A DNA stretch of 64,000 nt from Globisporangium splendens (taxonomy: Eukaryota > Oomycota > Peronosporomycetes > Pythiales > Pythiaceae): the NCBI GenBank assembly GCA_006386115.1, contig VFIW01000005.1, forward strand, positions 806,001-870,000, written 5' to 3'. The translations under genes and the position numbers were made by a program. The notes beneath the pieces were generated by a model. That model was not told the origin of the DNA and made no database searches. It saw only the letters and a program-made list of their open reading frames with translations. Shown here in pieces: positions 21,098 to 31,868 of this stretch (position 1 is its first letter; the number at the start of each line of letters is the position of its first letter).

Positions 21098-24000
21098 ATG
21101 CTCCGCGGCCTCCGACACTCCATCGCCACCTTCGCAGGAGCACGAGCGAAAGCGCCATCCGTCGCCGCATTCTCCCAACGTCGTTTCGTCTGCAGCCACC
21201 ACCGCCACCATCTCAACGCCAACATGGACAAACTACTGCAACAGCACGGCCGCGACACCAAAGCGACTAACGGCAAGGCGTACACGCTCCTACCTGAGCT
21301 CACGTGGACCGGTGAGCGATTCGAAACGGATGTGCGCGTGCACGTCGGTAGCGACGGACTCATCGAGTCTGTGACCAAGGCGGATAAGACAGCGACACAA
21401 GAAGGCGACGCCATTGCGCTGCCTGGCCATGCGTTGATCCCAGGTATGGTGAATGCGCACTCGCACGCGTTCCAACGAGGACTGCGCGGTCTCGGCGAGA
21501 CGTACCCGAAGGACACGCAGGGGAAGAGCAGTTTCTGGACGTGGCGCGAGGAAATGTACAAGCTGGTCGGCGGTATGACCCAGGACCAGATCTATGCGCT
21601 CACGAAGCAGTGTTTTACGGAAATGCTCGACGCTGGGATCACCAGTGTCGGCGAATTCCACTATTTCCACCACGGACGCCCCGAGGAAGCCGAGAATGGT
21701 GCAAGCAGCCGCTTTGCGTACGATGAGCAGATCCTAAAAGCTGCCAAGGATGTCGGTATCCGTATCGTGTTGTTGAATGCATTCTACGAGCACGGTGGAT
21801 TCCGCCAAGCGCCAATGTCGGAGCCCCAAAAGCGCTTTAAAGTGTCCTCTCATGATGAGTACTGGCGCCAGATGGATGCGCTCAAGCCGAAGCTGGACGC
21901 GTCCACCCAAACACTCGGTGTCGTTGCCCACTCCATGCGCGCAGTGGAACTTAAGGACATTGTCGAACTCCACGAAGAGAGTGTGCGGCGCGAGCTTGTG
22001 TTCCATATCCACCTTGAAGAGCAGGTATGAAGATGATGGTTCTTGTGAGCGTGATGTTGGTCTCATTGAATTCGTGTTTGTACGTGGCAAATAGACAAAA
22101 GAAGTCGATGACTGCAAGGAAGCACACGATGGCGAGACGCCCATGGCGATCCTCTTGAAGAACCTGAAGATCGACAATAAGTTCACTGCCGTTCACTGTA
22201 CCTGGACGGAGGCGGACCTGCTGAAGCAGTTCGTGGACAAGAAGGGCAACGTGTGCATTTGCCCACTCACTGAGGTACAGCATATTCGTATGTGTGCTCC
22301 TAAGTATTGTGACTCGCCAATGTCTAATGAGTTTTATTGTATCATAGGGAAACTTGGGCGATGGCTTTCCAGTGATTGCGAGCTGCTTAGACAGAGTCTG
22401 TCTTGGTACCGACTGCAATGCGAGAATTGATATGTGTGAAGAGATGCGCTGGTTGGAATACGGTCATAGACTCCACCAAAGCCGACGAGGTGTATGCACC
22501 GAGGCAACCGACGAGACCGATCTTGCAAAGTTACTCTTCCGTTATGCTACAAAGAACGGCGCCGAGTCATTGAATCTGAAAGTGGTGCGTGCGCAGACAA
22601 TTTTGCTGCGCGAAATCGATTTTTGCTTACTAATTGTTTATGTGCTACGCTGCCCTGAATAGGGGGAGATCAAGGATGGGTTCGGTGCAGATTTCGCGTT
22701 GATCGACATCAACGAAGACCAGCTGAGGTTCTCTAACCCAACCTCGCTGCTTGGTGCCTTCATCTTTGGTGCGAACGGAAGCAGCGTGGTGAAAGCAACT
22801 TGCGTGAATGGCAAGTGGCGGCAAGCGTCGTCTTCCACTTCGAAGGCTATCAGTTCGGACGATAATGCTTCGGTGCCTCAACAGTCGAAGGAGTATGTTG
22901 CCCAATTGTCTGCTGCAGCCAAATTGGCAAACACAGACAGTGATGACGTGTTGGAACTCTCCTGCGGTTTGATGAACATCGAGTCAACTTCAGGCAATGA
23001 AGAAGCAGTCGGCAAGGCACTTGAGAACTGGTTTACCACTCGAGGATGGAAAGTGGAGTTGCAAAAGGTCGCTCCACAAGGAGATGCTGCCGTGAAAGCA
23101 GATCGGTACGAGTTTGTTTTGCAGCGCTGTCGGTTGCCATCGATCAACTTGCCTTCTCACCTGTCGTCTTTGTTTTTGCAATGGCAGGTATAACGTGTAT
23201 GCTAGCCGCACTGGCAACAAGAGCCCAAGTCTGCTGTTCAACTCGCATATGGATACTGTTCCTCCTTTCCTGCCAGCTCGAACCGACGGGAAAACGTTGT
23301 ATGGACGTGGATCCTGTGACGCCAAGAGTTTGGTCGCTGCTCAAATGATCGCGTCTCAAAAGCTTGTCGAAGCTGGTTTTGCTGAAGATGTGGGACTCCT
23401 GTATGTGGTCTCCGAAGAAACCGACCATAGCGGTATGAAGAAAGCGAACGAGTTGGGCTTGAAACCTGAGCACATGGTGGTCGGTGAGCCAACAGACATG
23501 AAGATGATCCGACTGCAAAAAGGAATTCTCAAAATTCGTCTTTCTCGCCAAGGTGCTGCAGCTCATAGTGGTGAGTGACCTGCTGTCATTTTGTCGCGCT
23601 TGAATGCACCGTGATTCGAGATAACTCACGTATCTGCGTGCACTATTATTTCCAATAGGCTACCCTCATCTAGGCGATTCTGCAATCGATCCACTGATTG
23701 ACGTGCTCCATGACCTGAAGCACGAAGAATGGCCAAACTCTGAGGAGCTTGGTGCCACGACGCTCAACATTGGTATCATCAATGGCGGCCAAGCAGCGAA
23801 CGCTATCCCCGAGTACGCATCTGCAATGCTTATGTTCCGACTGACAACCAACCCAGAAGAGATCATGAATCGCGTGAAGGTACCTGCTGCTGCTGTTGAT
23901 ATTGCTGATATGTGCGTGGTTTCTTTTCTCATATTATGACTCCCTGTTGTGTGTAGGAAATCGTATCGGGACGTGTCGACATTGAGCTGTACACTTCCAA

Positions 24001-24220
24001 CTCTCCTGTTCACCTGACAGTTGTGGAAGGCTACGAGACCGACGTTGCTTCGTTCAACACGGATATCCCCTACTTCCAGTTCGACGGCAATGCGTACCTT
24101 GTTGGTGCCGGAAACATCACGGACGCGCATTGCGCGCGCGAATTCATCGAAATCGAAGACCTGCGCAACCTTGTCGACTTTTACTTCACGTTGGGAAAGA
24201 CGCTGATCGAGAAAAAGTAA
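21098..24220 (+). CDS. hutF: Formimidoylglutamate deiminase fused to M20 metallohydrolase
   Basis: Seven exons (21098-22024, 22095-22274, 22348-22584, 22663-23105, 23188-23570, 23659-23879, 23957-24220) give 884 aa in one frame. Residues ~60-500 are an amidohydrolase of the HutF type: metal site HSHAFQR (H121, H123), HIHLEEQ (H303), VHCTWT (H343) and catalytic aspartate in LGTD (D391). After a ~40-residue Ser/Asn/Gln-rich linker, residues ~541-884 are an M20 peptidase/deacylase domain: NSHMDTVPPF (H616, D618), GRGSCDAKS (D640), SEETDHSG (E672, E673), GEPTD and AAAHSG. Exon 4 encodes the end of HutF, the linker and the start of M20 without a stop. Residues 1-42 are Arg/Ser/Ala-rich and presequence-like; a second ATG at 21224 would omit them. 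HutF turns formiminoglutamate into N-formylglutamate; the M20 half may deformylate it. Confidence 0.88.
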
Positions 24221-24372
24221 GTGAGGAGGTCCCCTTCGAGGCAAGAGAAATCTAGATGTTCGATAAGAAACCCTTGAATACTTCTTGGCATAAACCACTT
24301 GTGTATTCCAAACCTCAAAATTGCTCAAAGCCCTCAAACCGCCAGCAAGCGAACACAAGGTGGGTAGGTAAT

Positions 24373-26711
24373 CTAGGCTGGCGCATGAACGCCAGCAGAT
24401 TTGGTGTTGAGTTCAAATTGGATCGGGTCCAGATTGCCCCATCCTGCTCCCCACTGAATCTCCTGCTTTGCAAAGTTGACCCCAATGCGTTGCTGATAGG
24501 CTTCCAGACTTCGTTCGCTTCCAAGAGAATAAGTACCAGCAGATCTGCTGCCAGTCGGCTCCTGATTGTTATCACCACCCAGAAGCAAGCTCTTCACATA
24601 GCGCTGCGACGCTGTTCTCCATGCCGTGGTCTCGCTGACTTCGATCTCCTGGAACACACGGCGATACGAGCGTGTCCACAAATGGTAAATGATCGATTCC
24701 CCGGGCGTGAAGAAATCCCAACCGGACGTCCACAGACGCGCGCTCATCGACACTTCTTCACCGAAAAACAAAAACCGCAGCGAATCATCGTAGGGGACTT
24801 CACTGATCACTTTGGACGACGAAAACGCAAACCCGGCAGCCCAGAAGCTCGAAGGAAGCGGACTGAGAGAAGGCATAAACACACACCATCAGTAAGAGCA
24901 AGAGCGTTGTAGTTTCAAAAGATACGTACACTGGTGAGATCGCGGCGAGTGTTTTACTGGCTTGGCGAAGTATCCCATTCTCATCGAATGCTGACGCGCA
25001 TAACAGCGTTGGGCGACGGTCTGATGATACGTTGTTCGGTAGCGCGTACCCAAGCGGGTACGTCGTCAGGATCGGCTTTGACGATGCGCAGAGTTGCAGC
25101 TGATCGAGAAGAAACACGTCCCAACCTGCGCGGAATCGCATATGGCTGTCGATTTGCAGGTAGAAGTCCTCCCCATTCCACAACTTTTGCACCCCTGCGC
25201 GAGCCACACACGGACCGGCGGCACTACGGTAGTCCACAAACTGCATGCGTACTTGAGAGCGTGGGTACGTCTCTTCAAAGTGGCGGAGCGTGTCGTCATT
25301 TTCATTCTCTTGCAAGTAAATGCCGATGTGAATGCGGTCGGGAAACGTTGCTTTCTGCAGCAAATCCGCGACGGTGTGTCTGCATTCCGGGTCACGATAG
25401 CTTGGGATGCCAACGAAAATGGTACGCGCATCCCCTGCTTCCTTCGAGGATAAGTTGCTGTTTTGGCTTAAAGATGGCAATGGCTTTGAACTCGTCTGTG
25501 ATTGTTGCTTCAGGAGTCCGCTTCTAGAAGCAGGATCTGGCTGCTCCTTTGCTGCGCGTCCATAGTACCACACTGTTATCGCCATGCGCTCGTGGAAAGT
25601 CGGAAGCACCTCATGCTCCACATCCAGACTTCGAAACACGACCAGCGTGTCCAGCTTTGGGGCAACATCCCAGTGCTGCATTGGAAGAGTCGAGGTTCCC
25701 TTCACGTACACACGCAGTTGGCCTTCGTGCTCGGGTACCCAATCTTGGTTCAGATAATACACACACGTGAGAATGCGCACGAGTCCATCCGAAGATGACG
25801 AAATGCCGCTTTCGTCCTGGTGCGCTGTCGAATACGTGTCCGTGTGCTTCACAAATCGACTTCCATCGCCTGGCTACATACGCAAAAAACAAGCACAAAG
25901 TCAAGGAGCACACGTCTGATAGCATCACGCGCAGTATCCGTGATCCCAACGATGCAACATGTAAGAAGAAGCAAAAGGATACAAAAATGGCGAATTGCGT
26001 TGATGTGACGTTCCGAAGATCCAGGTCGGGATTCGCCTTTTTGAAGCCGTACGCCACACTCTCGACTTGCTTCATCAGGTACAGAATCGCAGGATGCAGC
26101 ACATCTGACCGGTTCAGGTCACTGGGACGCTTGACCCAGTGGATGCGATCTCCGCGCACGGTACGCTCGTTGCGAAGGTGATCGCCGTGTCCGACCTTGG
26201 CTTCATGGAACAATTCGGTCTTGGTGAGCGCGAGCAATGCGTCACGCACGGCGACAGCATGGTCCGACCCGAGAAATGCGTCTTTCACGACAAAGCCTGG
26301 CGACTCGGGATGCTTCAGAACTGGCAGTATGCATGCACATCGCGAAGTTAAAGCATCGTGCTATTTGATACGCGTGATGGGAGATTGGTTCAGGTACGTA
26401 CCAAACAATTCGGAAGGGTTCAGCTTCGCATTCGCACTAGCTGCTTTGCTTGGACGACTCACGTTCGTAGCTACTGCCGGGTACGAAGCTGAAGCCGCGA
26501 GTGCATCGCCACTCCCACCCGTCCGCTGATCTGCCACAGCAGCTTCTATCGCTTCGTCAGCAGCTTTGTCCACTTTCCCGTTGCTCTCTGGTTTGACTGG
26601 AGGCGCACTCGACTGTGCTAGAGCGTTCGCTTGCAGTGGCGTCCCCAGAGAGGCCTCCACGAGCGCCTGCAGTTGCGGCGAAAGCACACTCAGCAGCGAT
26701 TTCTTGTCCAT
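24373..26711 (-). CDS. Prolyl 4-hydroxylase/GlcNAc-transferase fusion (PhyA-Gnt1 type)
   Basis: Four exons (26711-26402, 26320-25983, 25873-24930, 24862-24373) give 693 aa. After a ~100-aa Ala/Ser-rich leader comes a 2-oxoglutarate/Fe(II) dioxygenase of the PHD2/PhyA group: PGDGSRFVKHTD (H226, D228), CVYYLNQDW, the distal histidine in DVEHEVLP (H303), the 2OG-binding arginine in HERMAITVWYYG (R312). From ~369 follows a GT60 glycosyltransferase: FVGIPSYRDPECRHTV, VDYRSAAGPCVAR, QIDSHMRFRAGWD, FWAAGFAF and FFGEEVSMSARLWT, as in Dictyostelium Gnt1. There PhyA hydroxylates a Skp1 proline and Gnt1 adds the first GlcNAc; here both steps sit in one chain. No signal peptide or membrane segment, fitting a cytosolic enzyme. 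It is tail-to-tail with HutF-M20, only 152 bp apart. Confidence 0.88.
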
Positions 26712-27141
26712 CGGCGCTCTTCTGCTGCGCGTGGCTTCAATTGTTCGTGTGCAAATCGAATCCAATCGCGATGGTATCAGATCCAGCAGCAGACACCTGA
26801 TCCGATCAGGTACTTTGATAAGGCAGAGTACTGTATGCATAGCTGAGTCTGAGACCGTGACGAGCCTCAAGCGCAACTTCAATAGAAACAACCAATATCC
26901 CTTTCATAATGAGCATTCATGATACAGAAAACAATATTCTAAAGTCACAGATAAAGTTTCTGTTTATAAGAAGGATCGTTATTATAGAGAGGCATTTAAT
27001 GTACCGTGATTACCTGTGTGGAAGAGCTGATGAGCAGCCACAATGGAGACCAAATGCGCGCCTGCATCCTTTGATCAGCAGCATCCTACTATTTCTCCAT
27101 TCAAGCAGCCGCGACACACACAAGACGAAAGACCCAGCGCC
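26712..27141. promoter_or_regulatory. Divergent intergenic region, PhyA-Gnt1 / HutI
   Basis: A 430-bp AT-rich region between two divergent starts. The stretch CTACTATTTCTCCATTC at about 27087-27103 loosely resembles the oomycete initiator about 40 nt before the HutI ATG. An in-frame upstream ATG at 27043 could extend HutI by 33 residues with no family similarity. Confidence 0.35.
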
Positions 27142-28589
27142 ATGAGCTCCTTCCGCCTCCGCATCACCAACGCGCGCCAGATCGTGCAGGTGTGCGCCAA
27201 CCGCGAAAAGTTCAAAGCCGGCAAGGCGCAGGACGAACTCGCGGTGATCGCGCACGGCGCGCTCGTGGTCGACCACGACGGTAAGATCGCGGCCGTTGGC
27301 ACGGACGAATACGTGGCGCAGTGGCTGCAGACGCAGCCGCAACCCGTGCACTTTGACAAAGAGATCGACGGCAGCGAGTTTTGTATCCTGCCCGGGTTTG
27401 TCGACGGTCACACGCACCCTGTGTGGAGCGGCAACCGCGTCGGCGAATTCGCGATGAAGCTCGCTGGCGCGACGTACATGGAGGTTGGATTTTTTGTATT
27501 GTTGTGTGTTTTATGTTGGTTGAGCACCGCAACACTCATGGTTTTATGTGTGGCTTCACTGTACGCAGGTCCATGAAAGCGGCGGTGGCATCAACTGCTC
27601 CGTGCGCGCGACGCGGAACAGCAGCGAAGAGGAGCTCTCGCAGTTGCTCACGGCTCGTCTCGACCGCATGCTGCGCAGCGGCACGACGCTGATCGAGGCC
27701 AAGAGCGGCTACGGACTAGAGACTGCGACCGAATTGAAGATGCTGCGTGTGCTGCACAACGCCAAGCACCCAGTCGAGATCGTGTCGAACTACCTGGGCG
27801 GCCACTCGGTTCCCGAGGGCATGACCGCGGCCGCAGCGACCGACGACATCGTCAACAACCAGATCCCCGCCGTCGCCCAGGCCATTAAGGACGGCACCAT
27901 CTCGCCTGAATTCATGTAGGTCCCTACCTAAAATCATTTGTTCCTTGAGGTACATGCAGTAGGCTAATCAGTTGTACTTTACCAGTGACGTGTTTTGCGA
28001 GAAGGGCGTGTTCGAGCACGACGATACGCGCCGCATCCTCGAAGCTGGCGCGAACGCCGGGCTCAAGATCAACTTCCACGGCGACGAGATGTGCGCGATG
28101 CAGTCCGGCACGCTCGCGTCGGATCTCCATGCGCGTGCCGTTTCCCACTGCGAGATGCTCACGGCCAAAGACCTCGAGGCGATGGCGAACCATACGCCAG
28201 ACCCAGTGTTCGCGGTGCTGCTGCCGACCACCAAGTACATCCTCAAGTTGCCGAGTCCACCGGCGCGCGACATGCTCACCGCGGGCGTGCCGATCGCGCT
28301 CGGTAGTGACTTCAACCCAAACGCGCACTGCATGTCAATGCCTATGACCATGAACATGGCGTGCGTGCTCTTCGGCATGACCATGAAGGAGGCGCTCGTT
28401 GGCGCGACGATCAACGCGGCCGCCTCGATCGACCGTTCGGCCACCCACGGCAGCATCGAAGTCGGGAAGCAAGCCGATCTCGTGATCTTGCGCGCGACGC
28501 AGTGGGAGCAGGTGATCTACGAAATGGTGGACCCGCCTATCGAGTTTGTCGTGAAGAAGGGCGTCTTCTACCCATCCAACAAGCAGTAA
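27142..28589 (+). CDS. hutI: Imidazolonepropionase (HutI, AMDHD1-like)
   Basis: Three exons (27142-27483, 27569-27915, 27986-28589) give 430 aa, the usual family length, with high similarity to animal AMDHD1 along its whole length. Landmarks: CILPGFVDGHTHPVW (metal ligands H90, H92), FAMKLAGATYMEVHESGGGI, LIEAKSGYGL, EFIDVFCEKGVF across the second intron, NFHGDE and ALGSDFNPNAHC. The enzyme opens 4-imidazolone-5-propanoate to N-formimino-L-glutamate, the third step of histidine degradation. Its product is the substrate of the HutF half of the fusion protein 3 kb away. The start at 27142 matches the AMDHD1 N-terminus. Histidase and urocanase are not in this window. Confidence 0.95.
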
Positions 28590-29092
28590 GAAACATCGTA
28601 AGAAAAGAAAATACATGTGTGCTCATTCTGTTTTCTACCTTTACGGTGATAGACTGAGTAGGATATTATTGCAAGGGGCATGCACATGACGGAACTTGAC
28701 ACCCTCAAGTATTGACACATGAGAATTTCCTCTGTGCCTCTGGGTCTCTTTTCCTAGAGCGCACTCTCCTGCTGAGCCTCGCGCTTTACGTAGAGAGTTT
28801 GCAACCATTTCCTTTAGCAAAGAGTGCGCTCACCTCGAATGGGATGCTTTGCTGTGTTCAGCCAGCAGTAAGAGCGACGGACCGCAGGCGCGGTGGATCT
28901 GAAAGCGAGAGCTGAAAAACAATTGATACGATCTCAGCGAGGATAACACGCTATGGATAAACCACAAACCCAGAATACAAATTTGAAGAACGGTTCATGT
29001 ACGCCACAAATCTTGCTTCATTTTCTCCCAAATACAAAGCGTTAGAATTACTTTGTTTGGAGAGGACACCGTGAAATTCGTAAGCTGAGCGC
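28590..29092. other. Intergenic region between convergent HutI and TFB5
   Basis: About 500 bp holding the 3' ends of two convergent genes. No supported ORF, repeat or RNA gene. Confidence 0.5.
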
Positions 29093-29537
29093 TTATCCGG
29101 TGGGTGGCTGGTATGTGTTCTTCTCGTTCCACTCGTCCATTTTCTTTTCGATGAACGCGATGACCTTCGGATCTGGGACGATGAACAGGTGCGTCTCGTC
29201 AAGATCTTCAATCACAAACCGATGCTATCAACACAACAAATAACAACAGCGATACAAAACGCGTCCAGCACGAACGTAGCGGCACTGGGTAAGTCTCGAT
29301 ACTGCATAAAAGCGAAGAAGCATCGCGCGCATTACCTGCACGGCCGTCTCGTTGAGATGCAGCAAATACTGCTTTGTCGCTGGATCGCTGCGTTATTAAG
29401 ACAGAGAAAAGAGAGATACGCAGAGAGCGCACATGAGCACACGCATACATAGCAGAGAACGCACCAATCGCTAGATAGCATCAGACATAGACGCGCACGT
29501 ACCATTTGACCAGGACGCCCTTGTTCACGATCGGCAT
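29093..29537 (-). CDS. TFB5: TFIIH subunit Tfb5 / GTF2H5 (TTDA)
   Basis: Three very small exons (29537-29503, 29387-29336, 29224-29093) give 72 aa, against 71 in the human protein. The sequence begins MPIVNKGVLVKCDPATKQYL, matching the GVL-CDPA-KQFLLYL start of TTDA, and continues RFVIEDLDETHLFIVPD, matching FIIQDIDDTHVFV. Tfb5 binds and stabilises the p52/Tfb2 subunit of TFIIH for transcription initiation and nucleotide excision repair. The gene is head-to-head with the base-excision-repair gene NTH1 (starts about 290 bp apart), pairing two DNA-repair genes on one intergenic region. It is easily missed by ORF scanning because the exons are 35, 52 and 132 nt. Confidence 0.93.
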
Positions 29538-29559
29538 TGCAGCAGGTGCGCTGCTGCCC

Positions 29560-29592
29560 AACAACAATAACAACAACAACAACAACAGCAAA
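29560..29592. repeat. AAC trinucleotide microsatellite
   Basis: A CAA/AAC run with one interruption lies in the short divergent interval between TFB5 and NTH1, just upstream of the TFB5 start codon. Confidence 0.7.
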
Positions 29593-29828
29593 GCGCCAGC
29601 TGCACTGCTTTTCCGCACCTAAGTAGACTAAGTACGATTGCATATTCAAACTTAGCACAATTGAATAAGTTCGAGTGCGGTTCGAACCTACTGTCACCAA
29701 AGTTCGCTTGTTTGGATTTGCGCAATACAGGGTCCAATGGTCGTAGTTCTTTTTACGAATGAGGTGCCACGAAGCTTGAATGAGGACACTCTTGAATTCC
29801 GGAGGTGCCCCATTTTCGGCTCTCGTGG

Positions 29829-31364
29829 ATGATCAACAGCTTCGGTCGCAGCGGCGTCCGACTGCATCGCTATCCTCTACGCACAGCCGCATCACCTCGC
29901 TCTGCGCTCGCGCTGTTTGTCTGGACTGCTGTGCTCCCAACACCCACGATGCAGCTCCGCAGCCAAGCCGCCAGCACCGCCGCAGTGGGCATCGTCGCAG
30001 CAGAGAGCACGGACACCAAGGTTCCGCGTCGAAGATCGGCGCCTGCTATTGCAAGAGGCGCTGCACGTGGTGGTGATGCCACGGTGAAGGTTGAGATCAA
30101 GGAGGAGCCCGTGGAGGCTGCGCTCTTTTCGTCGTCAGCACGATCCTCACGTCGCGCGAAGCGCACGTCAATGCTTCCACATGCCATGAAGCAGGAGCTT
30201 GACGAAGCGATCGATGCTGTGAAAGGAGAGGACGATGGGAAAGCGGAGTTGCTCACGAGCCCTGCAACAAAGAAGAAAAAGGCGAAGCGAGCGAGCGCAA
30301 CGGACGATCCGCTGCGCGTCAAGCGAGAGGAGCCGAAGCAGTGGAAGGACATGCTGCTGGGCATCCAGGAGATGCGTGCCAAGCGCGACGCCGAAGTCGA
30401 TACCATGGGCTGCGAGGTAAGTTTCGCATAGTGGGATAGCGTGCCTTAATGGGTATATGGATCTTGGTGCTCACGTGCGTCCTATTTGCTTTGTAGACAC
30501 ACGTGAACGACAAGGTTGCTCCCCATGTGTGGCGGTTCCACACGTTGGTGTCGGCGATGCTGAGCAGCCAGACGAAGGATCCTATCAACGCCGCCGCCAT
30601 GGAGCGCCTCATTGGGCGGAAAGGAGGTATATTTGCTGCAAATTGCCAGGTGTGAATGTGGTATGCGCCTTAACTCTTGCCTTACTTAGGACTCACGGTC
30701 CAAGCCATGCTGGACATTGACGAGAACGAACTGGCGCAGATCATCCATCCCGTGGGTTTCTACCGCAACAAGGCAAAGTACATCAAACAGGTTGCGGAGA
30801 TTCTCACGGAAGAGGCCGCAGGTTCAGACGTGGTGGATATCCCCAACACTTTTGAAGGCTTACTGGCGCTGCCTGGTGTCGGTCCCAAGATGGCGTACCT
30901 CGTGATGGATTGCGCATGGAACAAGTACGAACGCCATGCCATGAATATATTGCCGCACTCTAGGACGCAACGTACTAATACGTGCGGACTTGCTGTCACC
31001 TGTAGCGTCGTTGGCATTTGCGTGGATACGCATGTGCACCGCATCTCGAATCGACTCGGATGGGTGAATACGTGGAACAAGAAGAACCCAAAAGCCCAGG
31101 ATCCCGAGAAAACGCGCGCTGTACGTGAGATAAACGAATGCACTGCCATTTTGATTAGCGGGGAGATTTCCTAACAACGTGGGGCTTTCCTTTCTTTTTC
31201 GTGGAACGTAGGAGCTTCAAGACTGGTTGCCGCATGAGCACTGGGGTCCCATCAACGTCCTCTTGGTCGGATTCGGGCAAACGATCTGCCAGCCGCGCAA
31301 TCCGAAATGCACGGAATGCAAGATCAGCCACCTCTGTCCATCAGCCAACAAGTCGACCATATAA
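29829..31364 (+). CDS. NTH1: Endonuclease III homologue, DNA glycosylase/AP lyase (NTH1)
   Basis: Five exons (29829-30416, 30497-30626, 30690-30924, 31006-31120, 31212-31364) give 406 aa, or 366 aa if the ATG at 29949 is used. The catalytic core has [11 protein letters not shown], the helix-hairpin-helix [13 protein letters not shown] with the lysine nucleophile just before DP-type positions in the family, [12 protein letters not shown] with the catalytic aspartate, and the iron-sulphur ligands [17 protein letters not shown] (C-x6-C-x2-C-x5-C). It removes oxidised pyrimidines and nicks the abasic site. The 156-residue N-terminal region is basic and disordered with NLS-like KKKKAKR. The upstream start adds an Arg-rich, acid-free stretch ([20 protein letters not shown]) that looks like a mitochondrial presequence. 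Confidence 0.92.
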
Positions 31365-31868
31365 GACCAAAGTCAAGACAAATACATTCCCAGTGGTTGT
31401 GCTCCATTTTGCCACCAGAGCAACGCATACCGCGGCTTGGCGAAAGCTATTACAGACAGACCACCGGATTGATCATGAACAGGATTCAAATCCCACTGCA
31501 CTTCAGCGACGTCTTTGGGTGGGGAGAGGCAACTGATTTATTGTTTCGGGTTGCGAGCTCACGCACCCACATTACACTTTAGGAGGCTGACTGCAATCTG
31601 CGCCAAGACGCCGATATCTGAGTCACCAGCCCCGCTTACGTCCACGATTTGACTTCGTGGCCCGTATGTGTGTGTTTTTGAAAACACCAACGCACTTGCG
31701 CATCACGTATCGCACTAATGAGTATCACAGATGCACGGCAGAGCAGCAGTCTGCAGTGAGGTGAACTCTGTTGACGGAGGTATCCATTGACTTTGACAGG
31801 AGTATTCACTTTTAAACTTCCTTGTGAGCACAACAAGCGCTTGCCATATTCCAAATACCAGTGGCTGT
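31365..31868. other. Intergenic region before transporter copy D
   Basis: About 500 bp without supported ORF, repeat or RNA gene. Confidence 0.45.
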
